NCBI RefSeq assembly: GCF_007050985.1
Contig: NZ_VHSF01000002.1
Location: 729,523 to 793,522, forward strand
DNA length: 64,000 nt
Reading direction: 5' to 3'
Source: Christiangramia sabulilitoris
Lineage (GTDB): Bacteria > Bacteroidota > Bacteroidia > Flavobacteriales > Flavobacteriaceae
The position numbers were made by a program, and so were the translations under genes. This document shows, piece after piece, positions 26,558-36,116 of the stretch (positions are counted from its first letter, which is position 1; every line of letters starts with the position of its first letter). Under the pieces are notes generated by a model. It saw only the letters and a program-made list of their open reading frames with translations. It ran no database searches and was not told where the DNA came from.

Positions 26558-27616
26558 ATGAATTGTAAAATCACGGGAACGGGCAGTTATATTCCAAATG
26601 TTATTACCAAGAATGCTGACTTTGACCAACATGAGTTTTTTAATCTCGACGGTTCCAATTTTCCACATGATAACGAAACTACAATTCGAAAATTCAAAGC
26701 TATTACCGGGATTGAGGAAAGGCGGTATTTAGATGAAAATCTAAACACTTCAGATATCGCTGTGATTGCGAGTCAAAAAGCGATCGAAAGTTCAGGAATA
26801 GACCCGGAAACTTTAGATTATATTATAGTAGCACATAATTATGGAGACGTGAAATCTAACTCTATCCAGAGTGATACCGTGCCAAGTCTTGCTACCAGGG
26901 TAAAATCACATCTAAGAATCAAAAATCCTAAATGTGTAGGATATGATCTTCTTTTTGGATGTCCCGGATGGATCGAAGGTATGATCCAGGCCCAGGCATT
27001 TATTAAAGCGGGAATGGCTAAAAAATGTCTTGTAATTGGTGCAGAAGCTTTATCGAGGGTTGTGGACAAACATGACCGGGATTCCATGATCTTTTCAGAC
27101 GGAGCCGGTGCTATTATTCTGGAAGCAAATGATGAGGAAACTGGGATCTTATCTTTTGAATCTGCAACCTATTCTTTCCAGGAATCTGAATATATCTACT
27201 TCGGAAAATCTAATCATAACAATGCTCCGGAAGAGGTAAAATATATCAAAATGCACGGCAGAAAGATCTATGAATTCGCCTTGATCAATGTGCCCAAAGC
27301 AATGAAAGAATGTCTTGAAAATAGCGGCAAATCTATTAAGGATCTAAAAAAGGTATTTATCCACCAGGCAAATGAAAAAATGGATCATGCTATAATTCAG
27401 CGTTTTTACAAGTTACATGGAATGACCCCGCCAGAAGATGTTATGCCAATGACCATTCATGAATTGGGTAACAGCAGCGTTGCCACCGTTCCTACTTTGT
27501 TCGATCTCGTTACCAGGGGGAAAATAAAAGGACAGAAACTGGAAAAAGGAGATGTAGTTATGTTCGCCAGTGTTGGTGCAGGTATGAATATAAATGCGAT
27601 CACTTACCAGATCTAA
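26558..27616 (+). CDS. 3-oxoacyl-ACP synthase III family protein (KAS III-like)
   Basis: A 352-residue thiolase-fold enzyme with the full KAS III triad: Cys135 (LLFGCPGWIEG), His269 (FIHQANEK) and Asn305 (HELGNSSVA). The opening ITGTGSYIPNVITKN and GIEERRYLDE also fit FabH relatives. The Cys neighbourhood (FGCPGW) differs from the ACSGF wording of housekeeping FabH, so a specialised condensing enzyme rather than the main fatty-acid initiator is plausible. A methyltransferase gene starts two bases after the stop and a GT2 gene follows, suggesting a small lipid- or envelope-modification operon. Confidence 0.85.
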   Translation: MNCKITGTGSYIPNVITKNADFDQHEFFNLDGSNFPHDNETTIRKFKAITGIEERRYLDENLNTSDIAVIASQKAIESSGIDPETLDYIIVAHNYGDVKSNSIQSDTVPSLATRVKSHLRIKNPKCVGYDLLFGCPGWIEGMIQAQAFIKAGMAKKCLVIGAEALSRVVDKHDRDSMIFSDGAGAIILEANDEETGILSFESATYSFQESEYIYFGKSNHNNAPEEVKYIKMHGRKIYEFALINVPKAMKECLENSGKSIKDLKKVFIHQANEKMDHAIIQRFYKLHGMTPPEDVMPMTIHELGNSSVATVPTLFDLVTRGKIKGQKLEKGDVVMFASVGAGMNINAITYQI

Positions 27617-27618
27617 AC

Positions 27619-28140
27619 ATGTACGAAAACAGCTTTCCTGAAAAACGCTATCAGAAAACCTTAGAATTTTTAAAAGATGTTGCTCCTCCACCGGCCAGAA
27701 TTTTGGACCTGGGTGTGGAAAATCCATTTTCCAGGATCATGAAAGAGCATGGATATGAGGTGACCAATACTTCAGGTGAAGATCTGGATGAAGATTTTTC
27801 AGCGGTTAGAAATAAGTCCTATGACCTGGTAACAGCATTCGAAATATTTGAACATCTTCTTGCTCCCTATAATATCTTAAAAGAAATACAGGCAGACAAA
27901 ATAGTCGCCAGCGTACCTTTAAAATTATGGTTCGCATCTGCCTACCGAAGCAAAACCGATAAATGGGACCGGCATTACCATGAATTTGAAGACTGGCAAT
28001 TTGATTGGCTCTTTGAAAAAACCGGATGGGAAATTAAAAAATCCCTTAAATGGACGAACCCGGTCAATAAAATCGGGATCAGGCCTATTTTAAGGAAATT
28101 CACTCCTCGCTATTACGCAGTTTACGCCGAAAGGAAGTAG
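27619..28140 (+). CDS. SAM-dependent methyltransferase-like protein
   Basis: A 173-residue class I methyltransferase-like protein. The SAM-binding strand is ARILDLGVENPFSRIM (near 26-41), followed by an acidic second strand (TSGEDLDEDF) and YDLVTAFEIFEHLLAPYNIL, which matches post-I and motif II positions. The glycine motif is DLGVENP rather than a full GxGxG, so SAM binding is likely but not certain. The C-terminal half is short for the family. It is coupled to the KAS III gene (two-base gap). The substrate is unknown. Confidence 0.7.
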   Translation: MYENSFPEKRYQKTLEFLKDVAPPPARILDLGVENPFSRIMKEHGYEVTNTSGEDLDEDFSAVRNKSYDLVTAFEIFEHLLAPYNILKEIQADKIVASVPLKLWFASAYRSKTDKWDRHYHEFEDWQFDWLFEKTGWEIKKSLKWTNPVNKIGIRPILRKFTPRYYAVYAERK

Positions 28141-28192
28141 CTCTTTTTCGTTAAAATTTTATCTTAGCCTTTCACTGTTAACCTAGCCTGCA

Positions 28193-29041
28193 TTGAAAAT
28201 AGATATCGTCATTCCCGCCCACAATGAAGCTAAATTTATAGGCAAGACGCTTAACTCTCTGGTTAAACAAACTTTTCTGCCTAACCAAATTGTAGTAGTA
28301 GATGACAGTTCTACAGATAATACTGCAGAGGTTGTGAAGGAATTCACCAGGCAATATCCCTTTATTTCTCTGGTACAAAATAACTCTTCAAATGAACATG
28401 CACCAGGCAGCAAGGTAATCAACGCCTTTTATAAGGGATATTATGAACTCGAGCATGATTACGATATCATTTGTAAGTTTGATGCAGATCTTATTTTTCC
28501 TGAAAATTATCTGGAAAGAATATCATCACATTTTAGAGAGGACCCCAAGGCAGGTATGGTTGGAGGTTTTTGCAGTATTAAGAAGAACGACAAATGGGCT
28601 CCCGAAAACCTTACGGGAAAGGACCATATTAGGGGTGCGCTAAAAGCATACCGGAAACATTGTTTCATACAGATTGGAGAATTAAAACCGGCAATGGGTT
28701 GGGATACTGCAGATGAACTTCTGGCAAGATATCATGGATGGAAAGTCATTACTGATGAATCATTGCTTGTAAAGCACCTCAGACCCACAGGTATCAGCTA
28801 TTTCGAACATTCCGGATATAAACAGGGGGAAGCTTTTTACAGGTTGAGATACGGTACGACCTTGAGTCTTATCGCTTCGGCGAAGCTGGCTTTCATGAAA
28901 ATGAATCCATTCGCTTTTTTACACTACGTTTCGGGTTATTTCAGGGCAAAAAAGAAAAAACGACCTTTTCTTGTTTCTGAAGAAGAAGGCCGTTTCATAA
29001 GAAAATTACGCTGGGCGAATATTCGGAAGAAATTCGTTTAA
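28193..29041 (+). CDS. Family 2 glycosyltransferase
   Basis: A 282-residue GT2 enzyme that starts at a TTG codon (MKIDIVIPAHNEAKFIG), the only start that preserves the first beta strand. The GT-A core shows IVVVDDSSTDNTAEVV and the metal-binding CKFDADLIFPENYL, with a later WDTADELLARYHGW segment that fits the acceptor side. There is a basic C-terminal tail (AKKKKRP) but no clear membrane segment. It follows the methyltransferase by 52 bases on the same strand, and its stop faces the PafA stop two bases away. The sugar donor is not predictable. Confidence 0.85.
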   Translation: MKIDIVIPAHNEAKFIGKTLNSLVKQTFLPNQIVVVDDSSTDNTAEVVKEFTRQYPFISLVQNNSSNEHAPGSKVINAFYKGYYELEHDYDIICKFDADLIFPENYLERISSHFREDPKAGMVGGFCSIKKNDKWAPENLTGKDHIRGALKAYRKHCFIQIGELKPAMGWDTADELLARYHGWKVITDESLLVKHLRPTGISYFEHSGYKQGEAFYRLRYGTTLSLIASAKLAFMKMNPFAFLHYVSGYFRAKKKKRPFLVSEEEGRFIRKLRWANIRKKFV

Positions 29042-29043
29042 CT

Positions 29044-30675
29044 TTATTTTTCCAGCACGCTTTTTAAAGGTTTCCCGGTGGCAGCATTAGGAAAAGAGAT
29101 CCCCAGCATCGCAGAGATAGTGGGTGCGATATCGGGAATTGTACTGTATTCGTAAGTACTTCCTTTTTTTATTCCTTTACCAAAGAAAATAAGCGGAACA
29201 TGAGTATCATAAGAAAAGCCGCTTCCATGAGTTGTTCCGGTTTCAGGATATACAATAAATCCAGGTTCTGTTACATAAACTACATCACCACTGCGTTTCT
29301 GATTAAATCCATTTTCAATCAGGCTGGCTATACCTTCATTATAAGATCCGGTTTGTAACTGGTCCCTGGTAAAAGTTCTGGAAACATGGTCTTGCTGCAA
29401 TAAAAAATGCGCAACTTTTGTTTGTAACTCTGAAGCATTTATATTCCTTCTTAAAATCTCATCATAATTGAAAAACACCTGGCCATTAGAAACATTGGCG
29501 ATAAGGTCCCCTGCTTTGAACTCCCGCACAACTTGCTGATTTAGCCTGGTAATTAAGTCTGAATCACTGAAATACCCCGCCGGAATTTTTTTTGATTTTA
29601 AATATGACGGCACCTCAACAGCTCCATGATCTGCAGTTAGAAAGACAAGGTACTCTCCCTCTCCCACAGTCTGATCCAAATAGGTAAGGAAATCACCTAT
29701 TGCCAAATCCAGTCTTAGATAGGTATCCTGAGCTTCTTTAGAATTTACTCCAAAATTATGCCCTACATAATCTGTACTTGAAAAACTAAGGGTAAGCACA
29801 TCGGTTATATCATCCTTTCCCAAAGATTCTCCTTTAATAGCAGCTTTGGCAAATTCTGCCGTAAGATCATTACCAAAAGGAGTTGCTTTTATGAGTTCAT
29901 ATTGGCCGTTCTGGGGAGCCAGTTTTTTAAGGTCGTAAGGAAAGGATGCTGTCTCCATACCATTAAAACCACCTTCAAATTCATTTATATCATTCCCACT
30001 TTCAATATAGCCGTCGATATTCTTTAAAGGCGCCCAGGTTTTGAGGTAAGATTCTGCCTTTTCTGAAGCATTGAAATCCTGCACCCATTTTGGTAGTTCG
30101 TCGATGTAATAAGTACTGCTTATCCAGTTGGCTTCAGACCCGCCAACGAACCAATAGGCTGCATTGGCCGAATGACCGGCAGGTAAAATTGCCCCGCGAT
30201 CCTTGAGAGCTATACCTATGGTCTTGCCTTTCATTTGTGTATGGAGCCTGTTCTCATCACCAAAGGTAGTAGACAACATCCTATTAGGGGACATTTCCCC
30301 GGCCCTGGTGCTGGTTCCTACAGACTTGAATGACTCATCACCTGTACAATACACAAATTTATCTTCAAACTTATTATACCAGCTGTTGCTTATGATCCCG
30401 TGATTTTCTGGAGTAGCGCCGGTAAAAACAGACGCATGCCCGGGACCGGTATATGTGGGAACATAGTTAAAATGATTGTTCTTGAAAACAAATCCGTTAT
30501 TGACAAGTCTTTTGAAACCATTTTGCCCGTACTGACCCCAGAAACGGGTCAAATAATCATATCTCATTTGATCTACTACAATACCAACCACCAGTTTCGG
30601 CTTCTCATCAACAAGTTGAGCGCTGGCAGGCGTGAGCGTTAAAAGCAAAAAGAAAGCTAATATCAACCTTTTCAT
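29044..30675 (-). CDS. pafA: PafA-type alkaline phosphatase
   Basis: A 543-residue secreted alkaline phosphatase (signal peptide ends PASAQ). It matches the calcium-independent PafA group of Bacteroidetes: metal-binding VDQMRYD (Asp35), nucleophile Thr76 in PTYTGPGHAS, Asn97 in IISNSWY, and the Lys158/Arg160 pair (ALKDRGAILPAG) that distinguishes PafA monoesterases from diesterases. Later metal ligands are in STDYVGHNFG, LTADHGAVEVP and THGSGFSYDTHVP. All expected catalytic residues are present, so it should release phosphate from organic esters in the periplasm or outside. A -7-like box (TATTTTTG, minus strand) lies at 30699-30706. Confidence 0.9.
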   Translation of the reverse strand: MKRLILAFFLLLTLTPASAQLVDEKPKLVVGIVVDQMRYDYLTRFWGQYGQNGFKRLVNNGFVFKNNHFNYVPTYTGPGHASVFTGATPENHGIISNSWYNKFEDKFVYCTGDESFKSVGTSTRAGEMSPNRMLSTTFGDENRLHTQMKGKTIGIALKDRGAILPAGHSANAAYWFVGGSEANWISSTYYIDELPKWVQDFNASEKAESYLKTWAPLKNIDGYIESGNDINEFEGGFNGMETASFPYDLKKLAPQNGQYELIKATPFGNDLTAEFAKAAIKGESLGKDDITDVLTLSFSSTDYVGHNFGVNSKEAQDTYLRLDLAIGDFLTYLDQTVGEGEYLVFLTADHGAVEVPSYLKSKKIPAGYFSDSDLITRLNQQVVREFKAGDLIANVSNGQVFFNYDEILRRNINASELQTKVAHFLLQQDHVSRTFTRDQLQTGSYNEGIASLIENGFNQKRSGDVVYVTEPGFIVYPETGTTHGSGFSYDTHVPLIFFGKGIKKGSTYEYSTIPDIAPTISAMLGISFPNAATGKPLKSVLEK

Positions 30676-30698
30676 TAAATTCTATTTTTATTTATCCT

Positions 30699-30706
30699 CA
30701 AAAATA
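30699..30706 (-). promoter_or_regulatory. Candidate -7 box for pafA
   Basis: TATTTTTG on the minus strand matches TAnnTTTG exactly, 23 bases upstream of the pafA ATG. No -33 TTG at the right spacing. Confidence 0.4.
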
Positions 30707-30787
30707 CTAAACTTCAAACGCTAAAGTTTAATTAAGCCTTAAATACTTTAGAGCATAATTTTAGTATTTTAGCTTTTCAAAATTCAA

Positions 30788-31528
30788 TTGATGACCTACC
30801 TGCACTCCATTGGGGAATATTTTTTAATGCTTAAGGGAGTTTTTGGACGAATGACTAAAGGTTCAGTTCTAAGAAATCTCATTTTAAAGGAAATTAATGA
30901 ATTGATCATGGGATCCATGGGGATCGTCGCTTTTCTATCCTTTTTTATTGGAGCGGTAGTAGCCATTCAAACGGCATTAAACCTCAACAACCCTCTTATT
31001 CCTAAATCCCTGGTAGCTTATGCCGCCAGACAATCTGTGATCCTGGAATTTGCTCCTACTTTTATTTCGATTATCATGGCTGGAAAGGTTGGATCTTTTA
31101 TCACTTCCAGTATCGGGTCTATGAGAGTAACAGAGCAGATCGACGCTTTGGAAGTAATGGGTATTAATTCAAAGAACTACCTCATCTTTCCCAAGATTAT
31201 CGCCATGCTTACCTATCCTTTTGTAATTGCCATATCCATGTTTCTGGGAATAACCGGAGCTTTTTGTGCTGCGGTACTGGGTGGATTTGTAACCACAGAT
31301 CAATTTATTACCGGATTGCAGGATGATTTCAATGGTTTTCACCTTACCTATGCTTTTATAAAGACTTTCTTATTCGCCTTTATCCTGGCAACAGTGCCGG
31401 CTTATCACGGTTATTATATGAAAGGTGGAGCACTGGAAGTAGGTGAGGCTTCCACTACCTCTTTTGTATGGACAAGTGTGGTTCTAATCGTAACTAACTA
31501 TATAGTTACCCAACTTTTATTAAGCTAA
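30788..31528 (+). CDS. MlaE-family ABC transporter permease
   Basis: A 246-residue permease with five or so membrane segments and the MlaE signature EFAPTFISIIMAGKVGSFITSSIGSMRVTEQIDALEVMGIN (positions near 86-126, given here only as the recognised region; key residues GKVGS, RVTEQIDA and GIN). MlaE-type permeases move phospholipids between the inner and outer membranes. The ATPase gene starts three bases after the stop, so the two form one transporter. The substrate-binding MlaD-like subunit usually seen next is absent here: a convergent DUF389 gene follows instead. Confidence 0.9.
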   Translation: MMTYLHSIGEYFLMLKGVFGRMTKGSVLRNLILKEINELIMGSMGIVAFLSFFIGAVVAIQTALNLNNPLIPKSLVAYAARQSVILEFAPTFISIIMAGKVGSFITSSIGSMRVTEQIDALEVMGINSKNYLIFPKIIAMLTYPFVIAISMFLGITGAFCAAVLGGFVTTDQFITGLQDDFNGFHLTYAFIKTFLFAFILATVPAYHGYYMKGGALEVGEASTTSFVWTSVVLIVTNYIVTQLLLS

Positions 31529-31531
31529 GGG

Positions 31532-32296
31532 ATGATACAGGTAAATAATCTATATAAATCGTTTGATGATCAGGAAGTCCTGAAAGGTATTAATTATACC
31601 TTCGAGCGTGGCAAGACAAATCTGATCATCGGTCAGTCAGGATCAGGAAAAAGTGTTTTTCTGAAATGTATGCTCGGTCTTTTCAAAGCTGATAAAGGTA
31701 CTATTGAATATGATGGAAAACCTTACTCCAATCTTTCCGACGAAGAACAAAGGGAACTAAGAACCGAAATGGGAATGCTTTTCCAGGGAGGAGCTCTTTT
31801 TGATTCCATGACAGTTGAAGAAAACGTCATGTTTCCCCTAACGATGTTCACTAAACAAAGAAGAAAGGAAATGCTAACCAGGGTTCATGAAGTTCTGGAA
31901 AGAGTAAACCTCGAAGGAACAGGAAATAAAATGCCTTCAGAAATAAGCGGGGGAATGCAGAAGAGGGTAGCTATTGCCAGGGCTATAGTTAATAAGCCTA
32001 AATATCTTTTTTGTGATGAACCTAACTCCGGCCTCGATCCTCAAACGGCTACCGTGATAGATAATCTTATCCAGGAACTTACCCACGAAAATGATATTAC
32101 CACGGTATTAATTACCCATGATATGAATTCTGTACTGGAAATAGGTGAACGTATCGCCTTTTTAAAAGAAGGAGTTCTGGCCTGGAAAGGCACAAAAGAT
32201 GAGATCTTCCAGACTGAAGATAAGACGGTAACAGATTTTGTGTATTCCTCTAATCTCTTCCAGAAAGTTCGTATCGCCCAGCAAAAAGGGATTTAA
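31532..32296 (+). CDS. ABC transporter ATP-binding protein (MlaF-like)
   Basis: A 254-residue ATPase with Walker A IGQSGSGKSVF, a Q-loop in FQGGALFDSM, the signature SEISGGMQKRVAIARA, Walker B YLFCDEPNSGLDP and switch His in LITHDMNSV. The ATPase segment GGALFDSMTVEENVMFPL is typical of MlaF. The D-loop has Asn where Thr is more common (EPNSGLDP), which should not stop activity. It forms a pair with the upstream permease. Its stop abuts the stop of the convergent DUF389 gene with no space between. Confidence 0.92.
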   Translation: MIQVNNLYKSFDDQEVLKGINYTFERGKTNLIIGQSGSGKSVFLKCMLGLFKADKGTIEYDGKPYSNLSDEEQRELRTEMGMLFQGGALFDSMTVEENVMFPLTMFTKQRRKEMLTRVHEVLERVNLEGTGNKMPSEISGGMQKRVAIARAIVNKPKYLFCDEPNSGLDPQTATVIDNLIQELTHENDITTVLITHDMNSVLEIGERIAFLKEGVLAWKGTKDEIFQTEDKTVTDFVYSSNLFQKVRIAQQKGI

Positions 32297-33730
32297 CTAA
32301 CGCACGTTCTTGATAGACAAAGTATCAAGATTCAACCTGAGCTTTATCCATTGTTCGAATTTCTGTTGTTGAGCAGCTAACTCTGCTTTTCTTAATTTGG
32401 AATCCCAGGTAATGGTAAATGTTGGAATGGTATCCTGCTTTTGAAAATTGGTCGTTATCAGATTGGAATAGCCTATCTCTTCAATGTTTTCATAATTAAT
32501 TTTCGCTTCCTTGCTCAGGTTTGCAAAGGAAAAATCGTCTCCCCTGTATTTAGAAAGTTCAGACTCTAAAAGCTCAATACGCTTATCTTTATCCTGAAGC
32601 ACCTCCTGGTTTTTCACATACAGGTCTTCCAGAATTCCGCTTCTCAGTTCACTTGAAATCCTGCTTATATCCTGAGTTTGATCATTACCCTGGTGGATAA
32701 TAAGACTAGCCTCCTTCAAGGCCTCTATCTCACCCAGTCGTTCCTGCCAGGTAGTAATGGTAGCTGCAGGTATGGTATTCCCAATCATATAAACATCTAT
32801 GGTTCGTGATTTAAAATCACTTGTAGTTTTAAGCGTTTCTGCACCGGAATACTGAACTATATTTTCAATAAATTCTGTCGCCTTGCTCTGAAAAACCTGC
32901 TCCCGTAATAACTTTACAAATAAGATAACACTAGGTATCATCACAATGATGGCAACGGTGGATGCTATCTGGGCAATTTTTCGTCTTCTTTTGCTATTTG
33001 CATATTTTACCAGCGGAAATCCTAATAGTTTACAAACCACGAAAGTGGACAAGGCAATAAAGACAGCATTGATAGAAAATAGATAAAGCGCTCCAAGAGA
33101 AAATTCCCATTTTGCATTTGCCAGCCCGTATCCAACGGTACAAAGTGGCGGCATAAGTGCAGTAGCAATCGCAACCCCCAGGATCACACTGGCTATTGTA
33201 CCTTTTTTAGTTTTGGCAACAATCAACGCCAGGCCACCAAAAATAGCGACCAAAACATCAAGTATGGTAGGATAGGTTCTGGCAACCAGCTCTGGAGTTT
33301 CATTTTTAACCGGGGAAATAAAGAAGTATACCGTTGCGGTAAGCACACTTAGTACTACCATAATACCAAGATTCACGAACGATCGTCTCAAGGTATCTAC
33401 ATCGTTAATAGCAATGGCCATCCCAATACCCACAATAGGACCCATTAAAGGGGAAATAAGCATGGCACCTATTACTACTGCCGTACTGCTTACATTAAGA
33501 CCTATAGAAGCAACAAAAATAGAAAAGATCAGGATCCAGGCATTGTGCCCCTTGAAAGAGATATCCTTCTGTACTGCCTCTACTGTAGATTCCCTGTCTG
33601 TATCCTCACGAATATCCAGTAACCTGCTTAGAAAAGTTCTTGCCTTTTCTTTAATCTCTTTAGCGTCCTCCCTTAGGTTTTCTCCGCCTTGATTAGTTGA
33701 AACTGAACCTGAAGTATTATTTTCTGCCAT
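32297..33730 (-). CDS. DUF389 membrane protein
   Basis: A 477-residue protein. After a charged N-terminus come about six membrane segments containing the DUF389 hallmark ASIGLNVSSTAVVIGAMLISPLMGPIVGIGMA (key features: SSTAVVIGAMLISP). A long charged C-terminal half (about 285-477) follows, with coiled-coil-like LQDKDKRIELLESEL, and is probably outside the membrane. The function of the family is unknown; membrane transport has been suggested. It is the last gene of the minus-strand run from 37084, 4 bases after manC. Confidence 0.85.
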   Translation of the reverse strand: MAENNTSGSVSTNQGGENLREDAKEIKEKARTFLSRLLDIREDTDRESTVEAVQKDISFKGHNAWILIFSIFVASIGLNVSSTAVVIGAMLISPLMGPIVGIGMAIAINDVDTLRRSFVNLGIMVVLSVLTATVYFFISPVKNETPELVARTYPTILDVLVAIFGGLALIVAKTKKGTIASVILGVAIATALMPPLCTVGYGLANAKWEFSLGALYLFSINAVFIALSTFVVCKLLGFPLVKYANSKRRRKIAQIASTVAIIVMIPSVILFVKLLREQVFQSKATEFIENIVQYSGAETLKTTSDFKSRTIDVYMIGNTIPAATITTWQERLGEIEALKEASLIIHQGNDQTQDISRISSELRSGILEDLYVKNQEVLQDKDKRIELLESELSKYRGDDFSFANLSKEAKINYENIEEIGYSNLITTNFQKQDTIPTFTITWDSKLRKAELAAQQQKFEQWIKLRLNLDTLSIKNVR

Positions 33731-33734
33731 ATAA

Positions 33735-34826
33735 CTATCCTAAATCGTCCCCATAATCTTTCATCACCTGTTCGCGTATTCGCTTTATTTCCTGCTCCTC
33801 AGATTTAGGGACTATCATCAAAACATTTTCGTCCTCCACGATGATATAATCTGAAAGATCCTTCAAAACTACTATCTTTTTATTTGAGGTAGAAATAATA
33901 TTATTTTCTGAGTTTTCTGCTATCAACCTACCATTTACCACCGTATTTCCAATCTCATCCTGTGGCAATTCACTTTGCACAGAAGACCAGGTACCAAGAT
34001 CACTCCAGTGATATTTAACCGGAATCACAAATACCGAATCAGATTTTTCCATGATTCCATAATCTATAGAAATATTGGCTGCCCGTGGATAGTTTTTCGC
34101 AAGAAACTCTTTCTCTTCTTCTGTATTCCAGTAAGAATTCCCATGCTCGAATAATCTATACATCTCTGGCAGGTATTTTTCAAATAATCGAATAATAAAT
34201 TCTGCCCGCCAGATAAAAATACCGGCATTCCACACATAATTACCTGCCTTTAAAAACTCTTCAGCCTTTTTTAAATTTGGCTTCTCGGTAAACCGCTGCA
34301 CTTTTTTTACTTCAGCTTCATCGTTTTTATCATATTTTATATAACCATAACCGGTATTAGGGGTTGTAGGTTCGATCCCTAAGGTTAACAAACGATCATT
34401 TTTTTCAGCACTATCCAGAGCGGTTTGAACCGATGCTAAAAAAGCTTCTTCCTCCTTAATCCAGTGATCACTTGGAGCAATAACGGTCAAGGCATCGGGA
34501 TTTTTTTTATGGATCTTTAGAGCTCCCAGAAGTATACTTGGGGCCGTATTACGCATTTCAGGCTCCGGAACTATTTGCTCATCCTGAATATTAGGAACCT
34601 GATCTTTGATCATGTCCACATATTTTTCATTGGTTAGAATATAAATATTCTCTGCAGGTATGAGCCTTGCCAGTCTGTTGAAAGTGGTCTGGAAGAGAGT
34701 CTCTCCAACCCCAAGTATATCCAAAAATTGCTTGGGACTGGAAGCTTTACTGGAAGGCCAGAACCTTGATCCTACCCCACCGGCCATTATTATACCATAA
34801 TAATTATCTCTTTTTGTACCTGTCAT
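33735..34826 (-). CDS. manC: Mannose-1-phosphate guanylyltransferase
   Basis: A 363-residue nucleotidyltransferase making GDP-mannose from mannose-1-phosphate and GTP. The signature is IIMAGGVGSRFWPSSKASSPKQF near the N-terminus (key: GGxGxRxWPxS...PKQ). Further motifs are IAPSDHWI, the FTEKPNLKKAEEFL stretch and the WNAGIFIW segment. There is no fused isomerase domain. It lies three bases from the SprT-like gene and feeds GDP-mannose to surface polysaccharide synthesis; its operon partners have no obvious shared role. Confidence 0.92.
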   Translation of the reverse strand: MTGTKRDNYYGIIMAGGVGSRFWPSSKASSPKQFLDILGVGETLFQTTFNRLARLIPAENIYILTNEKYVDMIKDQVPNIQDEQIVPEPEMRNTAPSILLGALKIHKKNPDALTVIAPSDHWIKEEEAFLASVQTALDSAEKNDRLLTLGIEPTTPNTGYGYIKYDKNDEAEVKKVQRFTEKPNLKKAEEFLKAGNYVWNAGIFIWRAEFIIRLFEKYLPEMYRLFEHGNSYWNTEEEKEFLAKNYPRAANISIDYGIMEKSDSVFVIPVKYHWSDLGTWSSVQSELPQDEIGNTVVNGRLIAENSENNIISTSNKKIVVLKDLSDYIIVEDENVLMIVPKSEEQEIKRIREQVMKDYGDDLG

Positions 34827-34829
34827 ATT

Positions 34830-35429
34830 TTAAACCTTGATTAAATGTACTTCTGCATTTGGCTGAAAAAGATAAATTCTACCGGTATCCAACTCCAGGC
34901 ATTCATACCTCTTGATCTTCCTGGGGCCTTTTTTAAAAGTTTTACCATTATGGATCTTAAATAAACTGCCAGATGGGATCTCAAACACATAACTTTTATC
35001 ATTCTCCTCATCGAAGCTTTTTAAAGCTACAGATAACTTAGCATCTGTATCGCTGCTTGCTTTAGGATTCCTAAAATGATTTGCGATTACCGGAAGTAAG
35101 GAATTCGGAAAAATTTCGGGCCTGATAAAAGGCAACATTAATTTCCTGAAACAATGCTTCCATTCTGCACCATGTGGTTTTATAGTTCGGCCATATTTTT
35201 CAAAAGCAATGAGATGAGCGATCTCATGAACAGTAGTGATCAAAAACCTGTATTTATTCAAATTCGCATTGATGGTAATCTGTTGTGAGCCATCGGGCAT
35301 CCGCCGGTAATCTCCATGCCTGGTAACCCTTTCGTTTACTATCTTGAGGTGAACGTCCTTTAATTTTATTAGCTCAGAGACAGGCTCTACCGCATTAACG
35401 GGTAAATATTTTTTCAGGATCTCCTGCAT
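34830..35429 (-). CDS. SprT-like zinc metalloprotease-domain protein
   Basis: A 199-residue protein with an SprT-like domain. The zinc motif is TTVHEIAHLIAFEKYG (H-E-x-x-H), followed by a downstream HGAEWKHCFRKL that supplies the third ligand. The C-terminal part has a basic stretch (GPRKIKRYECLELDTG) resembling the SprT zinc-ribbon region but without a clear set of four cysteines. Related proteins (Spartan) act on DNA-protein crosslinks in eukaryotes; the bacterial role is not known. It is three bases from both neighbours in the operon. Confidence 0.8.
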   Translation of the reverse strand: MQEILKKYLPVNAVEPVSELIKLKDVHLKIVNERVTRHGDYRRMPDGSQQITINANLNKYRFLITTVHEIAHLIAFEKYGRTIKPHGAEWKHCFRKLMLPFIRPEIFPNSLLPVIANHFRNPKASSDTDAKLSVALKSFDEENDKSYVFEIPSGSLFKIHNGKTFKKGPRKIKRYECLELDTGRIYLFQPNAEVHLIKV

Positions 35430-35432
35430 CTT

Positions 35433-36116
35433 CTATGGTGTACTATTGGACACCTGTAGTATTTTACCATTGTACAGTTTATGTCCGTTTAAGCTGAATT
35501 CAGCAATATATCCGGCCATTTGCCCGGCCGTAACGGGAGCTTCATAACCCGGAAAAGCTTCTTCCAGCATTTCAGTTTGTACTGCTCCAAGAGCCAGCGC
35601 ATTAAATGAAGGCCCATTTTCTTTATATTCTTCGGCGAGCATTTCCGTTAAAGTAAGCAAAGCACCTTTACTACTGCTATACGCCGCCAGCCCAGGAAAT
35701 TTCATGCTTCCCTGGATCCCACCCATACTGCTTATATTAACCACATGGGAATCATTATTTAAAAATGGCAGCAACTTTCTAATGATTTCAGCCACACCGA
35801 AAACATTAACTTTGTAAACTTCATGAAAGTCTTCCCAGCCGGTTTCGCTAAAAGGCTTGCTTAATAAAGTACCGGCATTATTTATAAGTATGTCTACCCG
35901 GGATCCCCAGTCATGCTGAATAAAACTCTCCGCTTTAAGCATAGAGTCCTCACTGGTAATATCGAAAGAAAATGCCCGAACATTTTCAAGATTCAATTCA
36001 TTTACCGGTCTGTCATTCCTGGATAGGGCCAGAATGTTGTGCCCCATCTTAGCCAGGATTGAAACTAACTCATATCCAATCCCTCTGCTGGTACCGGTAA
36101 TAACTATGTTTTTCAT
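35433..36116 (-). CDS. Short-chain dehydrogenase/reductase
   Basis: A 227-residue SDR enzyme. The NAD(P)-binding glycine motif is TGTSRGIGYELVSIL (near 7-21), the NNAG motif occurs as LINNAGTLLS, and the catalytic set is Ser in VVNISSMGG plus Tyr-x3-Lys in AAYSSSKGALLTL. The substrate is unknown. The start overlaps the stop of the M28 peptidase gene by one base (TAATG), so the two are coupled. Confidence 0.9.
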   Translation of the reverse strand: MKNIVITGTSRGIGYELVSILAKMGHNILALSRNDRPVNELNLENVRAFSFDITSEDSMLKAESFIQHDWGSRVDILINNAGTLLSKPFSETGWEDFHEVYKVNVFGVAEIIRKLLPFLNNDSHVVNISSMGGIQGSMKFPGLAAYSSSKGALLTLTEMLAEEYKENGPSFNALALGAVQTEMLEEAFPGYEAPVTAGQMAGYIAEFSLNGHKLYNGKILQVSNSTP

